Shown: one piece after another, positions 1 through 13,334 of the stretch | How positions within the stretch are numbered: position 1 is the first letter of the stretch | Layout of the letters: each line of letters opens with the position of its first letter | Translations under genes and position numbers: made by a program | Assembly: GCA_021234155.1 (NCBI GenBank) | Contig: JAJEKV010000087.1 | Coordinates: forward strand, 3,949,242 to 4,013,241 | Source of the DNA: Isoetes taiwanensis | Taxonomy: Eukaryota > Streptophyta > Lycopodiopsida > Isoetales > Isoetaceae | Direction: 5' to 3' | DNA length: 64,000 bases | Notes under the pieces: generated by a model | What the model saw: the letters and a program-made list of their open reading frames with translations, nothing else | What the model was told of the DNA's origin: nothing | Databases searched by the model: none

Positions 1-149
1 GGGCAAATATATATGGGTCAATGACGACTTAACTAAGACCCAATTTCAGCAGAGAAGAGAAGAAGAGGATGAAGGAGGCAAGAGCGGCTGGACAACGTGC
101 TAACTGGAGAGGCGGAAAAGTGATTGTGGAGGATGCATAGGAAGTAGCG

Positions 150-975
150 ACCGCCAGGTTAGTTTGCTGGAATGTAAATACGTTAAAAAGTAGTAAGATC
201 TGTGCTATGGATGACTTGTTAGCAAATGTAGACATAGTTTTCTTTTTGGAAACGTGTGAGCATGAGGAAAAGGCTCTTCCAGATATTTCTGGTTTTACGC
301 TATTGCATTCAGCATGGAATAAGAAGGGCTGGAATCTCAAAGGTACAGGTGGTATTGCATGCTATGCTCGCAATGAAATTGTGCAAGCAGTGTGTGTTTT
401 GACACATAAGGCAACTGCACAATACATTTGGATTGAATTGCCAGGTAGGGGCAACAAGATATATGTAGCTGGTTGTTATTTCCCCCCAAGGGAATCACCC
501 GTGTATAACAAAGGAGATCCGGATAAGGATGACCCATTCTTTCACTTAGAGCAGGATATATTAGCTTTGGGTTTGACAGGGGAAGTGCTATTGTTAGGAG
601 ACTTTAATGGGCGTACGGGAAACCATCAAGCAGCTTTGGTGGGCCTAGATGGAGAAGCAGAATGGTTGGAAATGCTTGGATGATCTTGGTAGAAGACAAT
701 TGGATGGAGCGGTAACATCGAAGACAATGTGAAATGGTGACACCACGGGGCGTCATGTCTTACATATGTGTAGTGGTTTTGAGATGGTGATCTTCAATGG
801 CACGGATAGGTACCCAGAACTCGGTAAGCGCACTTGTAAAATGCTAGTGTGGTGGATTATGTTATTGCCAAACCTACTTTTGCGTAACATGTTATTAGCT
901 TACGCATTGGAGATGAGAATGAAAGCTTCGGATCATGTACCTTTGCTCATTGAACTTCATGTACAAGTGGCATCA
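150..975 (+). pseudogene. LINE endonuclease domain (EEP fold), broken
   Basis: Apurinic-type endonuclease domain of LINE copy A, which nicks target DNA to prime reverse transcription. The longest intact piece is 207-683. It shows FLETCEHE (metal-binding Glu), GGIACYARN, GCYFPPRES and LLLGDFNGRTG, the usual order of the family. After a frameshift near 683-760 the second half carries the late motif SDHVPLLIE with the catalytic His (about 930-960). The minus-strand homologue at 20690-21230 has the same motifs (FLETEEYE, GCYFPPRES, LLMGDFN). At least one frameshift makes this copy non-coding. Confidence 0.85.
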
Positions 976-2857
976 TAGGCAGCAAGAAGATACATATAAA
1001 GGTAAATGGATGTCTCTCAAGTATAATAAAGCTCATGAATATAGCGAGATATCACGAAGCGTAAAAATGGCATCTTTGCATGGCCCAGATCGAGAGGGGA
1101 TATGAGTGAGGCATTGTCTAGGGTTTTGCTTGAATCAGTGAATGAATGTTTTGTATCCCACCGCACAACGGAGGGGCTGCCATGTAATGGATGGTTTGAC
1201 ATGGAATGTAAACAACAGAGGCAAAATTTAGAGCAAAGCACAAGGCGAAAAGTACTGAGAAAGGAAAGTGTATACCAAGCTGGTCAAAAATAAGAAGAAG
1301 GCATATTTACATCGTAAACATAGGCGAATGGTGGAAGAATCTATTGGTTGATCCAAAGAAATTTTGGAATAGGCTTAAACCCTTGAAACATGGGGTAATG
1401 TGTTGCAAGCGGAGGCACTAATGGAGCATGTACGCAATTTATACCATGTCCATGGAGTTGAGGATAAGATGGCTGAAGAGACATGTGAGATGGATGATAT
1501 GCTTACCTTTACTCGGAGGATGTTGGTGGGACTCAAGAGACTTGCTAATGGCAAAGCCGGATGCTTGTGGCCTTAAGGCCGAAAATGCTTAAGTGGGCTG
1601 GAGAAGCGATTCTGAATAGGCTGGTCGACATGTTCAATATGGCTTTGAGAGATGGGTTTCCTAGGGCTGGCGCGGGTTAATAGGGTTGTGCCATTGCACA
1701 AGTCGGGGATGCATCGATCCGGGTAACTACCGTACCATTATGGTTGGCAGCCTTTACGCAAAAACGTATGCCTCTATATTTGAGGGCAAGATAAGCAAGC
1801 GGGCGTAGGGTCACAATGCTAGAGCAATAGGCCAAGCGGGCTTTAGACCTAAAAAGTCTACAACCCGACCATTTGATCACCCTTCGTGCTATGATGGATT
1901 CAGTGGTGGATTGTGTTGCTATCTCGAGCATCTGAGGGGGATGCAAAGACATTTGGATGTGCTTGCGGTTTTGTGATGCTAAAAGTATGCGGTGAATCTG
2001 AAAAACTAAGGCTCATTGTTTTTGGAGCCGAATAAAACAGATCATGTCGCGGCTACTTTACAAGGGTAAGCAAGTTGAGGTCGTTGAAAGCTATAAGTAT
2101 CCGGGTTTGATCAGACAAAAAGTCCTAATTGGAATCGGTGATCCGAACATAGAGTGAGTCGCGGGCTTAAAGGCACTATATGCAATGTAGAGAAGGTGTG
2201 TGAATGCCGACATTTGGAACTTTGAAATGAAACATGCTCTTTAAAGTATTGGTACAAGCGGTTATATCTTGTATGGTTGTGAAGCACGGGGGCCGGGCCC
2301 TCGCTAATGATGGGTGGAAAAAGGTGGAAAAAATACAAAAAGAAATTTTTTCACAGGCGAATCAAGCACTAAAATGCAAACGCCATATGATATAATGTTA
2401 GGAGAGTCTTGGGATGATACCCCTTGAAGCTGAAGCTCTTTGCAAAACCTTACGTTATGCATAAGGTTTTATATGATATGCCCGGAATAGCTTGCCAAGA
2501 ATTGCTGCAGCAGAGTAGTGACAAAGGTTGGTATCTGACGATATTAGTAGATGGTCTGGTGAAATGGGGATGGATATTCACAATTGCGGATGAATCGGGG
2601 AAGATATTGAGGGATGGGTTGGGAAGAGTGTTCTCACTAAGACATGGAGTACGCCATCTGTGAAGAAAGAGTACTATCGGACTCAGATGAATCCCACATT
2701 GAAGGCAGCGATATCTTAGTGAACCCATATCTATGAAGCATAGGCAAGCAATTGGCGAGGATCCGGTTAAGCTCGCACCATCTTGGTGTGGAGGTAGGGA
2801 GATGGGCGAACATCGCTCATGATCTTAGACACCTTGTAACTTGTGTAGTGACGGTGT

Positions 2858-3121
2858 GTGGTGGAGGATGAGGCTCATATCTTACTTTGTTGCCGTGCTT
2901 ATTCAGACTTAAGAGTCATACATGGGATCAGTGCTACCTCCCTTGAGGAGTTCTTTCGGTACCCAGGGGCATCCATTGGGGGATATATTGTTGACATTCT
3001 TAAACATAGAGATGCTTGTTTGAAAAATCAGAAGGTACGAGAGATTGAGATAGAGGGCCCCAATGTGTTCTCTAAGACGCCTTTGGATGACTTGTTTTAT
3101 AATTTTGAATGTAACTTGTAA
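2858..3121 (+). pseudogene. LINE family 1 ORF2 C-terminus (zinc-knuckle end)
   Basis: C-terminal end of LINE copy A. It shows VEDEAHILLCC followed by LRVIHGI, the tail half of a Cys/His knuckle that is complete in copies B and C as CKxCDTxQVEDEDHTLLRC. The frame runs to a natural stop at 3119-3121. Upstream, LSSHHLGVE(V/T)GRW-like sequence is present in broken frames (about 2765-2820). Confidence 0.75.
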
Positions 3122-3130
3122 ACGTCTCAT

Positions 3131-3144
3131 AGACCTGGTGGTCT
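3131..3144 (+). other. 3' UTR stem-loop of LINE copy A
   Basis: AGACC-TGGT-GGTCT forms a perfect 5-bp stem, 10 bases after the ORF stop and about 20 bases before the tail. Copies B and C have a stem in the same place with a compensating base-pair change (AGGCC/GGCCT). Such 3' hairpins are the recognition site of reverse transcriptase in several LINE lineages, so a similar role is inferred here. Confidence 0.6.
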
Positions 3145-3179
3145 CGAAAACGGAATAATAGATTTCATTTCATTTCATT

Positions 3180-3996
<817 letters not shown>

Positions 3997-4021
3997 AGTC
4001 TGGGGTCCAGTGTCTGCCCCA

Positions 4022-4780
4022 ATGTCTATGGGATGATATAGAGCGAGGTTCTCAAAAGTTTTAAGACTAGAGTTAGGGGTCAAGACCCAAACACCATACC
4101 CAATGATGTTAGTTGAAAGTGGCCTCATGCCACTTGAAGGAGAAGCAATTTTGAGATGTGTTACATATTTCCAGAAGGTACTAGCACAGGATGAGTCTTG
4201 GCTTGCACATAGAGCCCTGATATCCAGTAAAGAGAAGGGGATTTGGTATGACACCGCAAAATGGCTGGCCAGATGGGATATTGAGCTGGATGAAATACTA
4301 TCAATCAATTTGAATCTAAGGCAATGGCTTTCTAGCCGGATACACAGGAAGCTATGGATGCAGCCTAAGACTAAGATGATCTTACATAAACAGAGTATAA
4401 ATCCGGGCTTAGGGGCAGCAAAGCATTTACAGGCAAATATATCAATGCAGAAAAGGCACACTATTAGCAGGATCCGTCTCAGCTCACATCATTTGGGGGT
4501 GGAAACAGGTAGATGGGGGCATATCATACCAAGAGATCAAAGATATTGTAAAGTCTGTAACACAAATCAGGTGGAGGACGAGGACCATACATTGCTTCGA
4601 TGTGTGGCATATGATACATTAAGGGTTAAATATGGGATAGATCATGTAGATCTCCCGACTCTCTTCACATGTGATAGTGATATGCTGGGGAGTTATTTGA
4701 TTGAACTTTTGCGACATAGAGATACATGTTTGGAATCACAGCAGAATATTGATGATGATGATTCAGCTAACCTGGTGTGA
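4022..4780 (+). pseudogene. LINE family 1 ORF2 C-terminal region, copy B
   Basis: Continuation of the reverse transcriptase polypeptide in another frame. Landmarks are TPYPMMLVESGLMPLEGEA (start), RIRLSSHHLGVETGRWGH (middle) and the knuckle CKVCNTNQVEDEDHTLLRC (about residues 150-170 of the open piece). It is closely similar to 6334-7188 in copy C and more distantly to 22306-22713 in copy D2. The knuckle is thought to bind template RNA or target DNA in LINEs. Confidence 0.85.
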
Positions 4781-4852
4781 GTGATGAGCTAGATGAGGAT
4801 ATGGAAACTCATCTATTATTTTATGAAGATATTTAAACTAATATTGTCTAAT

Positions 4853-4867
4853 AGGCCTTTGAGGCCT
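4853..4867 (+). other. 3' UTR stem-loop of LINE copy B
   Basis: AGGCC-TTTGA-GGCCT, perfect 5-bp stem with a 5-base loop, preceded by GTCTAAT. The third stem pair is G-C here and A-T in copy A, a compensating change. Confidence 0.6.
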
Positions 4868-4896
4868 CCCAATGGACATAATAAACTTTCTTCTCT

Positions 4897-4900
<4 letters not shown>

Positions 4901-4989
<89 letters not shown>

Positions 4990-5024
4990 ATCTCTCGTAT
5001 TGTCTAAGTCAACATGTGGCCAAT

Positions 5025-5109
<85 letters not shown>
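4901..5109. repeat. Two (CT)n arrays with a 41-bp spacer
   Basis: CT runs at 4901-4987 and 5029-5109, separated by a unique 41-bp spacer. The first follows the 3' end of LINE copy B. The second abuts the truncated start of the next LINE piece ([12 protein letters not shown]). Confidence 0.97.
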
Positions 5110-5110
<1 letters not shown>

Positions 5111-6333
5111 AGCCTGAGGCGAACAATTATCGAACAATTATGGTAAGTAATTTGTTTGCGTACCATTAGGCCTTGGGGATCTCTGGGAGGCATGTGGTCT
5201 CTATGTATCATAGTGATGATGTAGATGACATGACCAGCCATAGGAGATCGCCATGCTAATCAATCGAGGGAGAAATTGCAGCAGGATAGCTTCCTTGGCA
5301 AATGGCAAAGCACCCAGACTTACATGGGATGTGTCGCGGAGCATCTTAAATGGGCTGGTCCCATCTTGCATCCCGTGATTGCTAACATGTTTAACATGGC
5401 TCTTGAGCAAGGATTTCCATTTGGATTGGTGTAAGAACAGTGCACGGCGAACAATTATCGAACAATTATGGTAAGTAATTTGCTTGCAAAGTTGTTTCTA
5501 CGAATATTTTAGAGAAGAAATTAAGTCTATGGGCTGAAAACAATAATAAGAGAGCTGAGTCACAAGCGGGCTTCCTGGCAAGCAGATCCACATTAGATCA
5601 TTTGTTAGTGCTGAAAACCATTTTTTGATAAAGTAAAAGGTTCTAGGAAACCTGTATATATGGCATTTGTTGATTTTAGAAAAGCCTTTGACAAAGTACC
5701 CCGAGAACAATTATGGGACAAAGTTAGAAAAGTTGAAAGTGCCACATGAACTTAGAGATGCGGCATGTGTCTTGTATGAAAAAGTGCTTGTTCAATTATC
5801 AAAGCCATTCTCCTCGAGATTATCCTTGATTAATCGAGAGTAATATAGGGTAAAACAGGGATGCCCATTATCACCTACATTGTTTGGCATGTTTATTGAT
5901 GGATTGGAAGAATGTTTACATACTAACCGTCCAGAGGCATGGAGATACATGGGTATGTGGTGCAATTTGTTGATGTATCGCGATGATGTTGTCATGTTTG
6001 CCCGGCGAGAAACACATCACGAAGCACTTAGATGGGCTGGCGGGTTTACGTGATAAGATGGGCATGCAAGTAAACCTAGACAAGACAAAGATTATGACCG
6101 ATTCGGTGTGTTGAAGCAAGAAAATGTTTTCGGTACAAAGGGGATATAGTTGAAATGTGTGATTCCTATAAGTATTTAGGACTTGTTTTTAGCCGCAACC
6201 ATAGATGGAATACTTGTATCACCCGGAGGGATTGATGGGGGGCAACGAGCTTTGTATGCATTGCGAGCATGTGCGGAGATCACATCTTTGGTCATGGCAT
6301 TTAAAGGTAAAATTGTTTGGGTCTCTCGTCTGA

Positions 6334-7188
6334 GTGTGGTGCTATATGGATGTGAGATTTGGGGCCGGTCTCCCACAATGTTTATGGGATGATATTGAAC
6401 AGGTCTTGAAGAAGTTCTTGAGACTAGAATTAGGGGTCAAAGCTCAAACACCATATCCCATGATGCTAGTGGAGAGTGGGCTTATGCCTCTAGAAGGGGA
6501 AGCAATTGTGAGATGTGTTTCGTATCTCAAGAAGGTGCTAGATATGGATGACTCAAGAATCACTAAAAAGGCTCTACTATCCAGCGAGTTAAAAGGCTTA
6601 TTACATGATGTAACGAAGTGGCTTGGAAAGTGGGAAATCCAATGGGAGGAAATAATCCAAGTGGACTCGGATTTGAGACAATGGATAATACAAAGAGTGC
6701 ATAGGAAAATGTGGAAGCAACCAAAGACCAAAATGATCTTGTATAGGCAGAATATCAACCCTGACATGGGAGAAGCTAGACACCTGAGGGACAATATATC
6801 TATACAGAAGAGACATGCAATTTGCAGGATAAGACTTAGCTCACACCACTTGGGTGTGGAGACTGGGAGATGGGGACACATATTACCTAGACATCTGAGA
6901 TATTGCAAATTATGTGACACGGCACAAGTAGAAGATGAAGATCATACATTGTTACGATGTAGTGCTTACAAGGAACTCCGAGCAAAATATGGAATTCAGT
7001 ATGAGGACCTCCCTTCATTCTTTATGCTACATGGTGACATCATAGGGAAGTATCTGATTGAGTTGCTACAAATTAGAGATACATATCTAGAATCTCAACC
7101 AGTTGATGTAGATACGGAGATTTTGAGCGAGAGTGATGAGCTAGATGAGGACTCGGAAACTCATCTATTGTTTTATGATATTGTGTAA
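6334..7188 (+). pseudogene. LINE family 1 ORF2 C-terminal region, copy C (open frame)
   Basis: Best-preserved C-terminal part of family 1, 284 codons to a natural stop. Contains TPYPMMLVESGLMPLEGEA, RKMWKQPKTKMILYRQNI, RIRLSSHHLGVETGRWGH and the knuckle CKLCDTAQVEDEDHTLLRC. It ends in an acidic tail rich in D and E. It is part of a broken LINE polyprotein, because the RT upstream has stops, so it is not an independent gene. Confidence 0.85.
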
Positions 7189-7203
7189 TTTTTGTTGTCT
7201 AAT

Positions 7204-7218
7204 AGGCCCTTGAGGCCT
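7204..7218 (+). other. 3' UTR stem-loop of LINE copy C
   Basis: AGGCC-CTTGA-GGCCT, the same stem and position as in copy B, preceded by GTCTAAT and followed within 20 bases by the TTC/CT tail. Confidence 0.6.
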
Positions 7219-7233
7219 CTCAAACACAACACA

Positions 7234-8089
<856 letters not shown>

Positions 8090-8608
8090 TTCAAAATAGC
8101 AGCCCAGTACACCAGTGAATGTCAAGTATGTCAGCAAACAAAGGTGGAGCAAACTCCAAATTCTAGAGGAAAAAATGGGAGGTTACGACTGTGGATTTTA
8201 TAGTATGAATCCCTATGATAGAGGGGCCATGATTCCTCAATGGTAGTGGTCAACAAATTATTCAAGCTGGTGCATTTCTTGCCATGTTGCACAGCCCTTG
8301 ACACTGCCTTTCTATTCATACGAGATATTTTTAGATTTCATGGAATCCCTAGAGTGATTGTGTTGGATAGGAATTCTATGTTCATAGATGCCTTTTGGCA
8401 GGACATTTTCAACATATACATATCATTCACAAACAGCTGGCGGATGGAATGCACCAGATATGTTGAGAAATTATATTTAGAATAAACAATCGAAGTGGGC
8501 AGACTACATCCACTTTGTGGAGTTTGTGTGCAATGATAGAAATAAGAGTCATCTATGATATCCCCTTTCATGATTCATTATCCCATCGATCCGAGACATC
8601 GGATCGAC
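8090..8608 (+). pseudogene. Ty3/gypsy integrase, 5' half (interrupted)
   Basis: Decayed integrase. In successive frames it shows the end of the zinc-binding domain (SECQVCQQTK, about 8115-8145) and the catalytic-core region (VVVNKLFKLVHFLPC at 8240, FHGIPRVIVLDRNSMF around 8340-8385). A later block follows (KWADYIHFVEFVCND, about 8490-8540) and then SPFMIHYPIDP near 8553-8590. The Asp of the first DDE position reads Asn in VVVNK. The sequence then runs into a TIR insertion; the 3' half resumes at 18646. Confidence 0.8.
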
Positions 8609-8994
8609 ATTCTAGAATGGGGCGAGCATGCATGTCTTGCATGCATGCATGCGGCGCATGCCCTTTCTGGTTGGGGTTTCGCTATTTTAGGCGCGGTTCT
8701 GCATCAACGTCTCATCGGCGCTTCCTCTTCTCTCAGCAGTACCTTATTCTCTTTGAATTATTTCCAGGCAGGGGAGGGGCTTCTTCCTGCTTGATTTGGC
8801 CCATTTGGCGTTTCTTTCATGCTGTGGCATGTCCTTTCTCGGCCTTGGCCCTTCTTTAGCCTTCATCCTGTGATCTTCGTCCTCGATTCTAGTTTGATAA
8901 GGAAGTTCTCTGGTATTCGGGCGGTTTGTTGGTTTCATGCGAGCCCTATTCTAGAATCCCATCGATCCGAGACATCGGATCGACATTCTAGAAT
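8581..8994. repeat. 38-bp direct repeat ending in ATTCTAGAAT
   Basis: A 38-bp segment occurs at 8581-8618 and again at 8957-8994, identical as read. It contains the inverted pair CGATCCGA/TCGGATCG and ends in the palindrome ATTCTAGAAT. It looks like duplicated gypsy sequence lying between two TIR insertions. A third ATTCTAGAAT is at 8948-8957 and a fourth at 18636-18645. Confidence 0.8.
8619..8947. mobile_element. Short TIR element (MITE-like), about 330 bp
   Basis: Flanked on both sides by ATTCTAGAAT (8609-8618 and 8948-8957). The left end GGGGCGAGCATG and the right end, inverted, AGGGCTCGCATG match except for the central GA/TC and the first base. There is no coding capacity. Its left 150 bp is repeated at the start of the next, much larger element. 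The palindromic flank could be target duplication (8-10 bp, centred on TCTAGA) or part of the TIR; the sequence cannot decide. Confidence 0.6.
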
Positions 8995-9194
8995 GGGGCG
9001 AGCATGCATGTCGAGCATGCATGCATGCGGCGCATGCCCTTTCTGGTTGGGGTTTCGCTATTTTAGGCGCGGTTCTGCATCAACGTCTCATCAGCGCTTC
9101 CTCTTCTCTCAGCAGTACCTTATTCTCTTTGAACCCACCCTCCCCCCCTTCTTTGTTTATTGTATTTGTCGCCTGGCACGCGTGACCAGCCCCT

Positions 9195-9215
9195 GGGTAT
9201 AAGCACGCTAGGGTG
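9195..9215 (+). repeat. Left terminal inverted repeat
   Basis: Begins GGGTATAAGCACGCTAGGGT. Its partner at 18258-18278, read on the minus strand, begins GGGTAAAAGCATGCTAGGGT. CCCT lies directly outside both. Confidence 0.7.
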
Positions 9216-9699
9216 ATAAAAAAAAGGGCCATTCGAATACATTACATATAACGTTATGTATTTTAATTATAGCAAGTTTTTGATTGCCATCATTAAAGAA
9301 AAATGTCATTATTCGAGTGTACCAAAAATTCCCTCCATTTTGTTCCCCCTGTTTCTTGGCTAACCGAGTGGAGCAAGAATTGGTTTGTTTTCCGAAAATT
9401 GGCACTGCTAGATCGTTTGAACCCGCTCGGAGCACTGCATATCCGTGTGATCTGCCCCGTAAGTTTTGTTTTCTTTATTTTTTAGTTTTAATTTTCTGTG
9501 ATTTCAGTCCGAAAATGAATTCAATAAGTAACAGAACTGGTTCTATGGATTAAAAATCGAAAAGCGGTATTTTTCAAGCTAAATCGACGTAGGTTTAACA
9601 TGAATATAAACAATGCGTTTGGTTTAAGGTCTGATCTTCAAATATTTCATCTTATAAAATCAAATTTGTTGCTTTGTTCATTTTGCAGGTACTGTGAAC
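9216..9699 (+). promoter_or_regulatory. Promoter/5' UTR of the RING gene with a UTR intron
   Basis: Non-coding lead region between the left TIR and the first ATG at 9700. A good donor (CCCC|GTAAGT at 9459) and a polypyrimidine-preceded acceptor (TTTTGCAG ending 9688) predict a 5' UTR intron of about 230 bp. The ATG lies 11 bases after the acceptor. No clear TATA box could be singled out in the AT-rich stretch 9220-9300. Confidence 0.5.
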
Positions 9700-10928
9700 A
9701 TGGCAAAGACCCCAAAGAAGACACCAATCAAGGGTTCAAGAAAGTCTCCAAGGACTGGAAAGCCTCCAGCAAATAAGAAAGCTTCAAGTTCGCATGCCAA
9801 AAGGGAAATTTTACCTCCTGATGATACCAGGTTTTCGTAAAGACAAACTCGGACAACCTGAATTTTTGTGATGTTTACGAAAGCGGTATGATGCTATGGT
9901 AAGAGAGATATGGGGTGATGAAGCACCAAGCAGGTATGGCTATAAGGATGACAGAATTGATATCAAGTGGACAGAAGAATTCTGCAAATGGTATGAATTT
10001 GCTTTTGGAAGAAAAGATGTTATGAATCACTATGTCCCTCTGTACTTTGCAAGGGCATTTGCATTGCATCTGAAAGGTGCAGAAGTGGACTGGGAAGATG
10101 TCAAAGCATGGGCCAGATCGAAGCAAAAGGATTCTGATCTATCTAGTGAGGTGGTGACAGTAAAATCTAGCAATGCAAATGCAAAAGCCCCAAGAACTTC
10201 AGCTAAGAGTTACACAAAGGAGCAATTAGAAGTTTTCAGTAACTTCTTAGACAGCAGATCTATTGTGAAAACATCTTTAAGCAAGAAATTAACTGAGCTA
10301 AAGGAAAGAAGGCAAGAGATCCTTGATACATTGAAGCACAAGGAAGGGGAGAGAGCAGTTTATATTAGGTTGGTCCAGGAAGCAGAGAGGAATGTTGAGG
10401 CAAAAATGGCAGCATTGGAGGATCAACAATCAAAACTGGACCAAACATCTGAAAGTGCAATAAGATTTCAGCACCTAAAATGGAAAGTTGAGGATGCTAT
10501 CGAGCAAAAGGACTCTAGAATGCAGGATCAGGCTGAGCTCCAGAAACATATTGACATGAATCTTACCGAATTGAAACATGTAGATGCAAAGATTGAAACT
10601 ACATCTATTGATATGAGCTCAGCTGAGGCAGGAGACAAAAAAATTATGGAACTCAGGGAATTTTTAGAACATTCCTCGATCCTTACTTTACAGCCCCCTC
10701 CTCTCCAGTCTACAATTCTTGCAGATCAGATTATTGTTCAGCCTTTTTCTTCATGTACATATTGTGAACAATCTTTTGGTGTGAATCCAGTGGTTCTGGC
10801 ACCCTGCAGACACCCTTATTGTCTGCTGTGTATATCCTATCTTGCTAGCACAAAGATCTCATGTGTTGATCCTGACTGCTCATGGAATAGCAATTTGCCT
10901 GTAGCACTTGGACTGCTTGCAACAAAAG
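9700..10928 (+). CDS. RING-finger, coiled-coil protein encoded in the TIR element
   Basis: The first exon piece (9700-9837) encodes a Lys/Ser/Pro-rich basic tail (MAKTPKKTPIKGSRKS) like a DNA-binding or nuclear-targeting segment. The main open stretch (9884-10928) has a W-rich domain I do not recognise (KWTEEFCKWYEFAFGRKD), then a long coiled coil (about residues 100-230) and a C-terminal RING-type finger. The finger reads CTYC, then APCRHPYCLLC, then CVDPDC, giving C-x2-C, C-x-H-x2-C-x2-C and C-x4-C. RING proteins usually act as ubiquitin or SUMO ligases, here inferred only. It ends at a donor (AAAAG|GTTAGT), so more exons follow. The join between the two pieces does not keep frame with any splice pair I could find, so either a frameshift or an alternative start at ATG 9896 applies. 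Confidence 0.6.
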
Positions 10929-11614
10929 GTTAGTACATGTACTTTGAATTACAATTTCTTTTCCTATTTTAATAGTTAGATTCTTTTTTGCATGAAGGTT
11001 TTAGGCTTGCATTTACATTGAGTATTTAGATACATAGTTTTTGTAGTTGGATAATGTGGGTTCAGTCATGTATAATCTGCCAAATAGACTACTTATTTTT
11101 AAAGATGAGAGTTTTTAATTTCATGTGCACATCAGCTCAGTAATGTAGGTAGCTAATTACTTGTTATTGAGAACTGTATAGTGTAGCAATTGATGATACA
11201 TTGCTATTGTTGCCGCCAAAATTACATTTTGAGTTGTTATTGAATACTTCAAGACTCATCGATTAAGCAAGTACAATATCGATGATTTGTTTACATTGAT
11301 TGTACTTCGAACAATGAATTTCAGAGTACATTCAAGACATTTCAACAAAGACATTGAGTACATTTACTTGATAAATCGTAGTACATTAGCGGATGGAAAC
11401 ATTTAGTACATTGTCGCTAATTTTTTCGATGATCGTATTTCTGTAGAGTACATTAAGAATACATTTCTTAGCTGATGATCCGATATACTCAATGTTTGAT
11501 CGATGCAGTGATTTTGGTAGCATAAGGAAACCGAGAAAGGGTATGATATTGTAGTCTTGTTAATCATGCATATTCCTTTTCTTATCTCAAGTCTTTTTCT
11601 ACTCTCTATTGTAG

Positions 11615-13334
11615 ATGACAAGAAGAAGCCAACACTTTCTTCCAAGGTATTGGATTTGATGTAAGGTCGAGGGATTTGGGAAATACTTCTACATGGGCAT
11701 CACCTGTAAACCTTGTAAAGTCTTTTGAGGAAGAGCTTGAGGTACCAGTGAAGTCCTCGGATACATGTAAGTAAATATCACATTTGATTGATTTACAATC
11801 CCTGGAATTTAATTTTCATGTCATATGAGCTTGATATGTCACTTGGAATTCCATATAGCCACGAGCATACCGATTCGAACATTTGTGGATTATGCAGCAG
11901 AGGTTGAAAAAGGAAGGACCAAAAGCAAAATACAACTTCAACCAAAAGGTGAATATTTATTATGTTAGTTGAAGCTTTTAAAGTGTAATATCTGAACAAT
12001 TTTATGATGACTTCTGCAGGACTAGAAGCCAAACATCATCTGAAAGTGCTCGATCTGGAGATGACAGCACAGGAGAGTAAGTAAGATTCTGTTGTAGTTG
12101 CAATTCATTTGTCTCTCAATAATGCAAGTTTGGTTTACAGAGACCTGGAGAGCTTGTTGAAAATAGTTCCATGCTACCCTTTCCAGCAAAAGCCTCTAAT
12201 CAAGGTGACTAAATATTGTGTGGAAGGTCTTTGCAGAGACAGGCACATGTCCAACAGGCATATAGACATATTTGGAAGGTAACTTGATCAGATTCTTTTT
12301 TGCATTATGGTTAACTACTGAACATCTAACCTCACTTGCTTTGTGAATAGGTATCTGATTAGCATTATGCCTGACAAATGGCGTGATGCATTTTTTTTCT
12401 TCCCCTCAGAGAATTTCTTAGCCTACAGAACAGCCTTTAACAAACTGTCATCTGATGCAACTTCGATGGTACAGTCTGGATTGGCTGTAGTTCAAAAAGG
12501 GCTTCAGGGAATCATATTGAGCAAATGCCAGTACATTATGATTCCAATCCAGATTGAGGATCCTATGCACCATGCACTGGTCATCATTGTTTTAGATAAG
12601 GCCAAGAACTGTAGCAGCACCCCTTTGTCTTCTCCAGCTATCCTTATTCTGAACTCGCTAAAGAATGTGCAGGTTGACACGAGGATGGTTATGATGTAAG
12701 TGCACTCACTATTAATTCAGTGTAATGCTGCATAATTCTGATGTTATTTTCTATTGCAGGCTTCATAAAGATATCATTACAGCATTGACTAATTCCAGTT
12801 CTCGTAAGATTGATATTTATGTGAAGAATTCAGTGCAGAAAGAAATTAGACCTGAGGTTCCACAACAAGGTGACCGGCCTCCTCGTGGTCTTTATGTCAT
12901 GGGTTATATGCAAGCCTTTGTGGATGCCTGTGCGCAGGCTAAGAGCATGGTGAGATAACATATCAACAATTGCTTTTTATATAATATTTGATTCTGAAAA
13001 CTATTTGTTTTCATTCTTTCAGTTCTCTTCAGATTGGTTTGATGCGGAGTACACACAGTCCAGGAGACATGTGCTCATTAAGGCTATGATTAATTATAAG
13101 AGCCATCTCACCGAAACAGGCACTACTAGCACCTCGCAAGAGAAGCATGGTAGTGCTTAACTTCTTTCATAACTCTTTATCAAATGAGGCCAATTGGCTT
13201 TTTTCTTATTGGAAACAACACTAAGCCATTTGTCTTTATGTAATCTTGATAATGTAATCAATGAATGGTTGCAATCCTAGTGCTACTGTATGTTAATTAT
13301 ATTTTGCTTCCTTACAGGGACTCCTAATATTTGA
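11615..13334 (+). CDS. Ulp1/C48 peptidase-like protein, multi-exon, catalytic residues lost
   Basis: Series of small exons with good GT-AG borders. The clearest are about 12142-12278 (LLKIVPCYPFQQKPLIK), 12351-12695, 12760-12949, 13023-13149 and a last exon from 13318 with stop at 13332-13334. The order of features fits SUMO-protease folds (C48): a FFFPSENF segment, a hydrophobic strand HHALVIIVLD in the catalytic-His position, LNSL where DSL is normal, and PQQGDRPPRGLYVM where PQQxNxxDCGVYVL is normal. The Gln is kept, but Asp reads Asn and Cys reads Arg, so it is probably inactive. It may be the C-terminal part of the RING protein or a separate gene. The role in the transposon is unknown; related proteases are known cargo of plant DNA transposons. 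Confidence 0.6.

Noticed and set aside
4793-5241. Long open frames of SL or RE repeats over CT arrays (also at 7165-7424)
   Set aside because: They are translations of (CT)n microsatellite and have no coding features.
8515-9202. Overlapping open frames at 8515-8859 and 8819-9202
   Set aside because: They cross TIR element boundaries and encode no recognisable protein; they arise from the duplicated arm.
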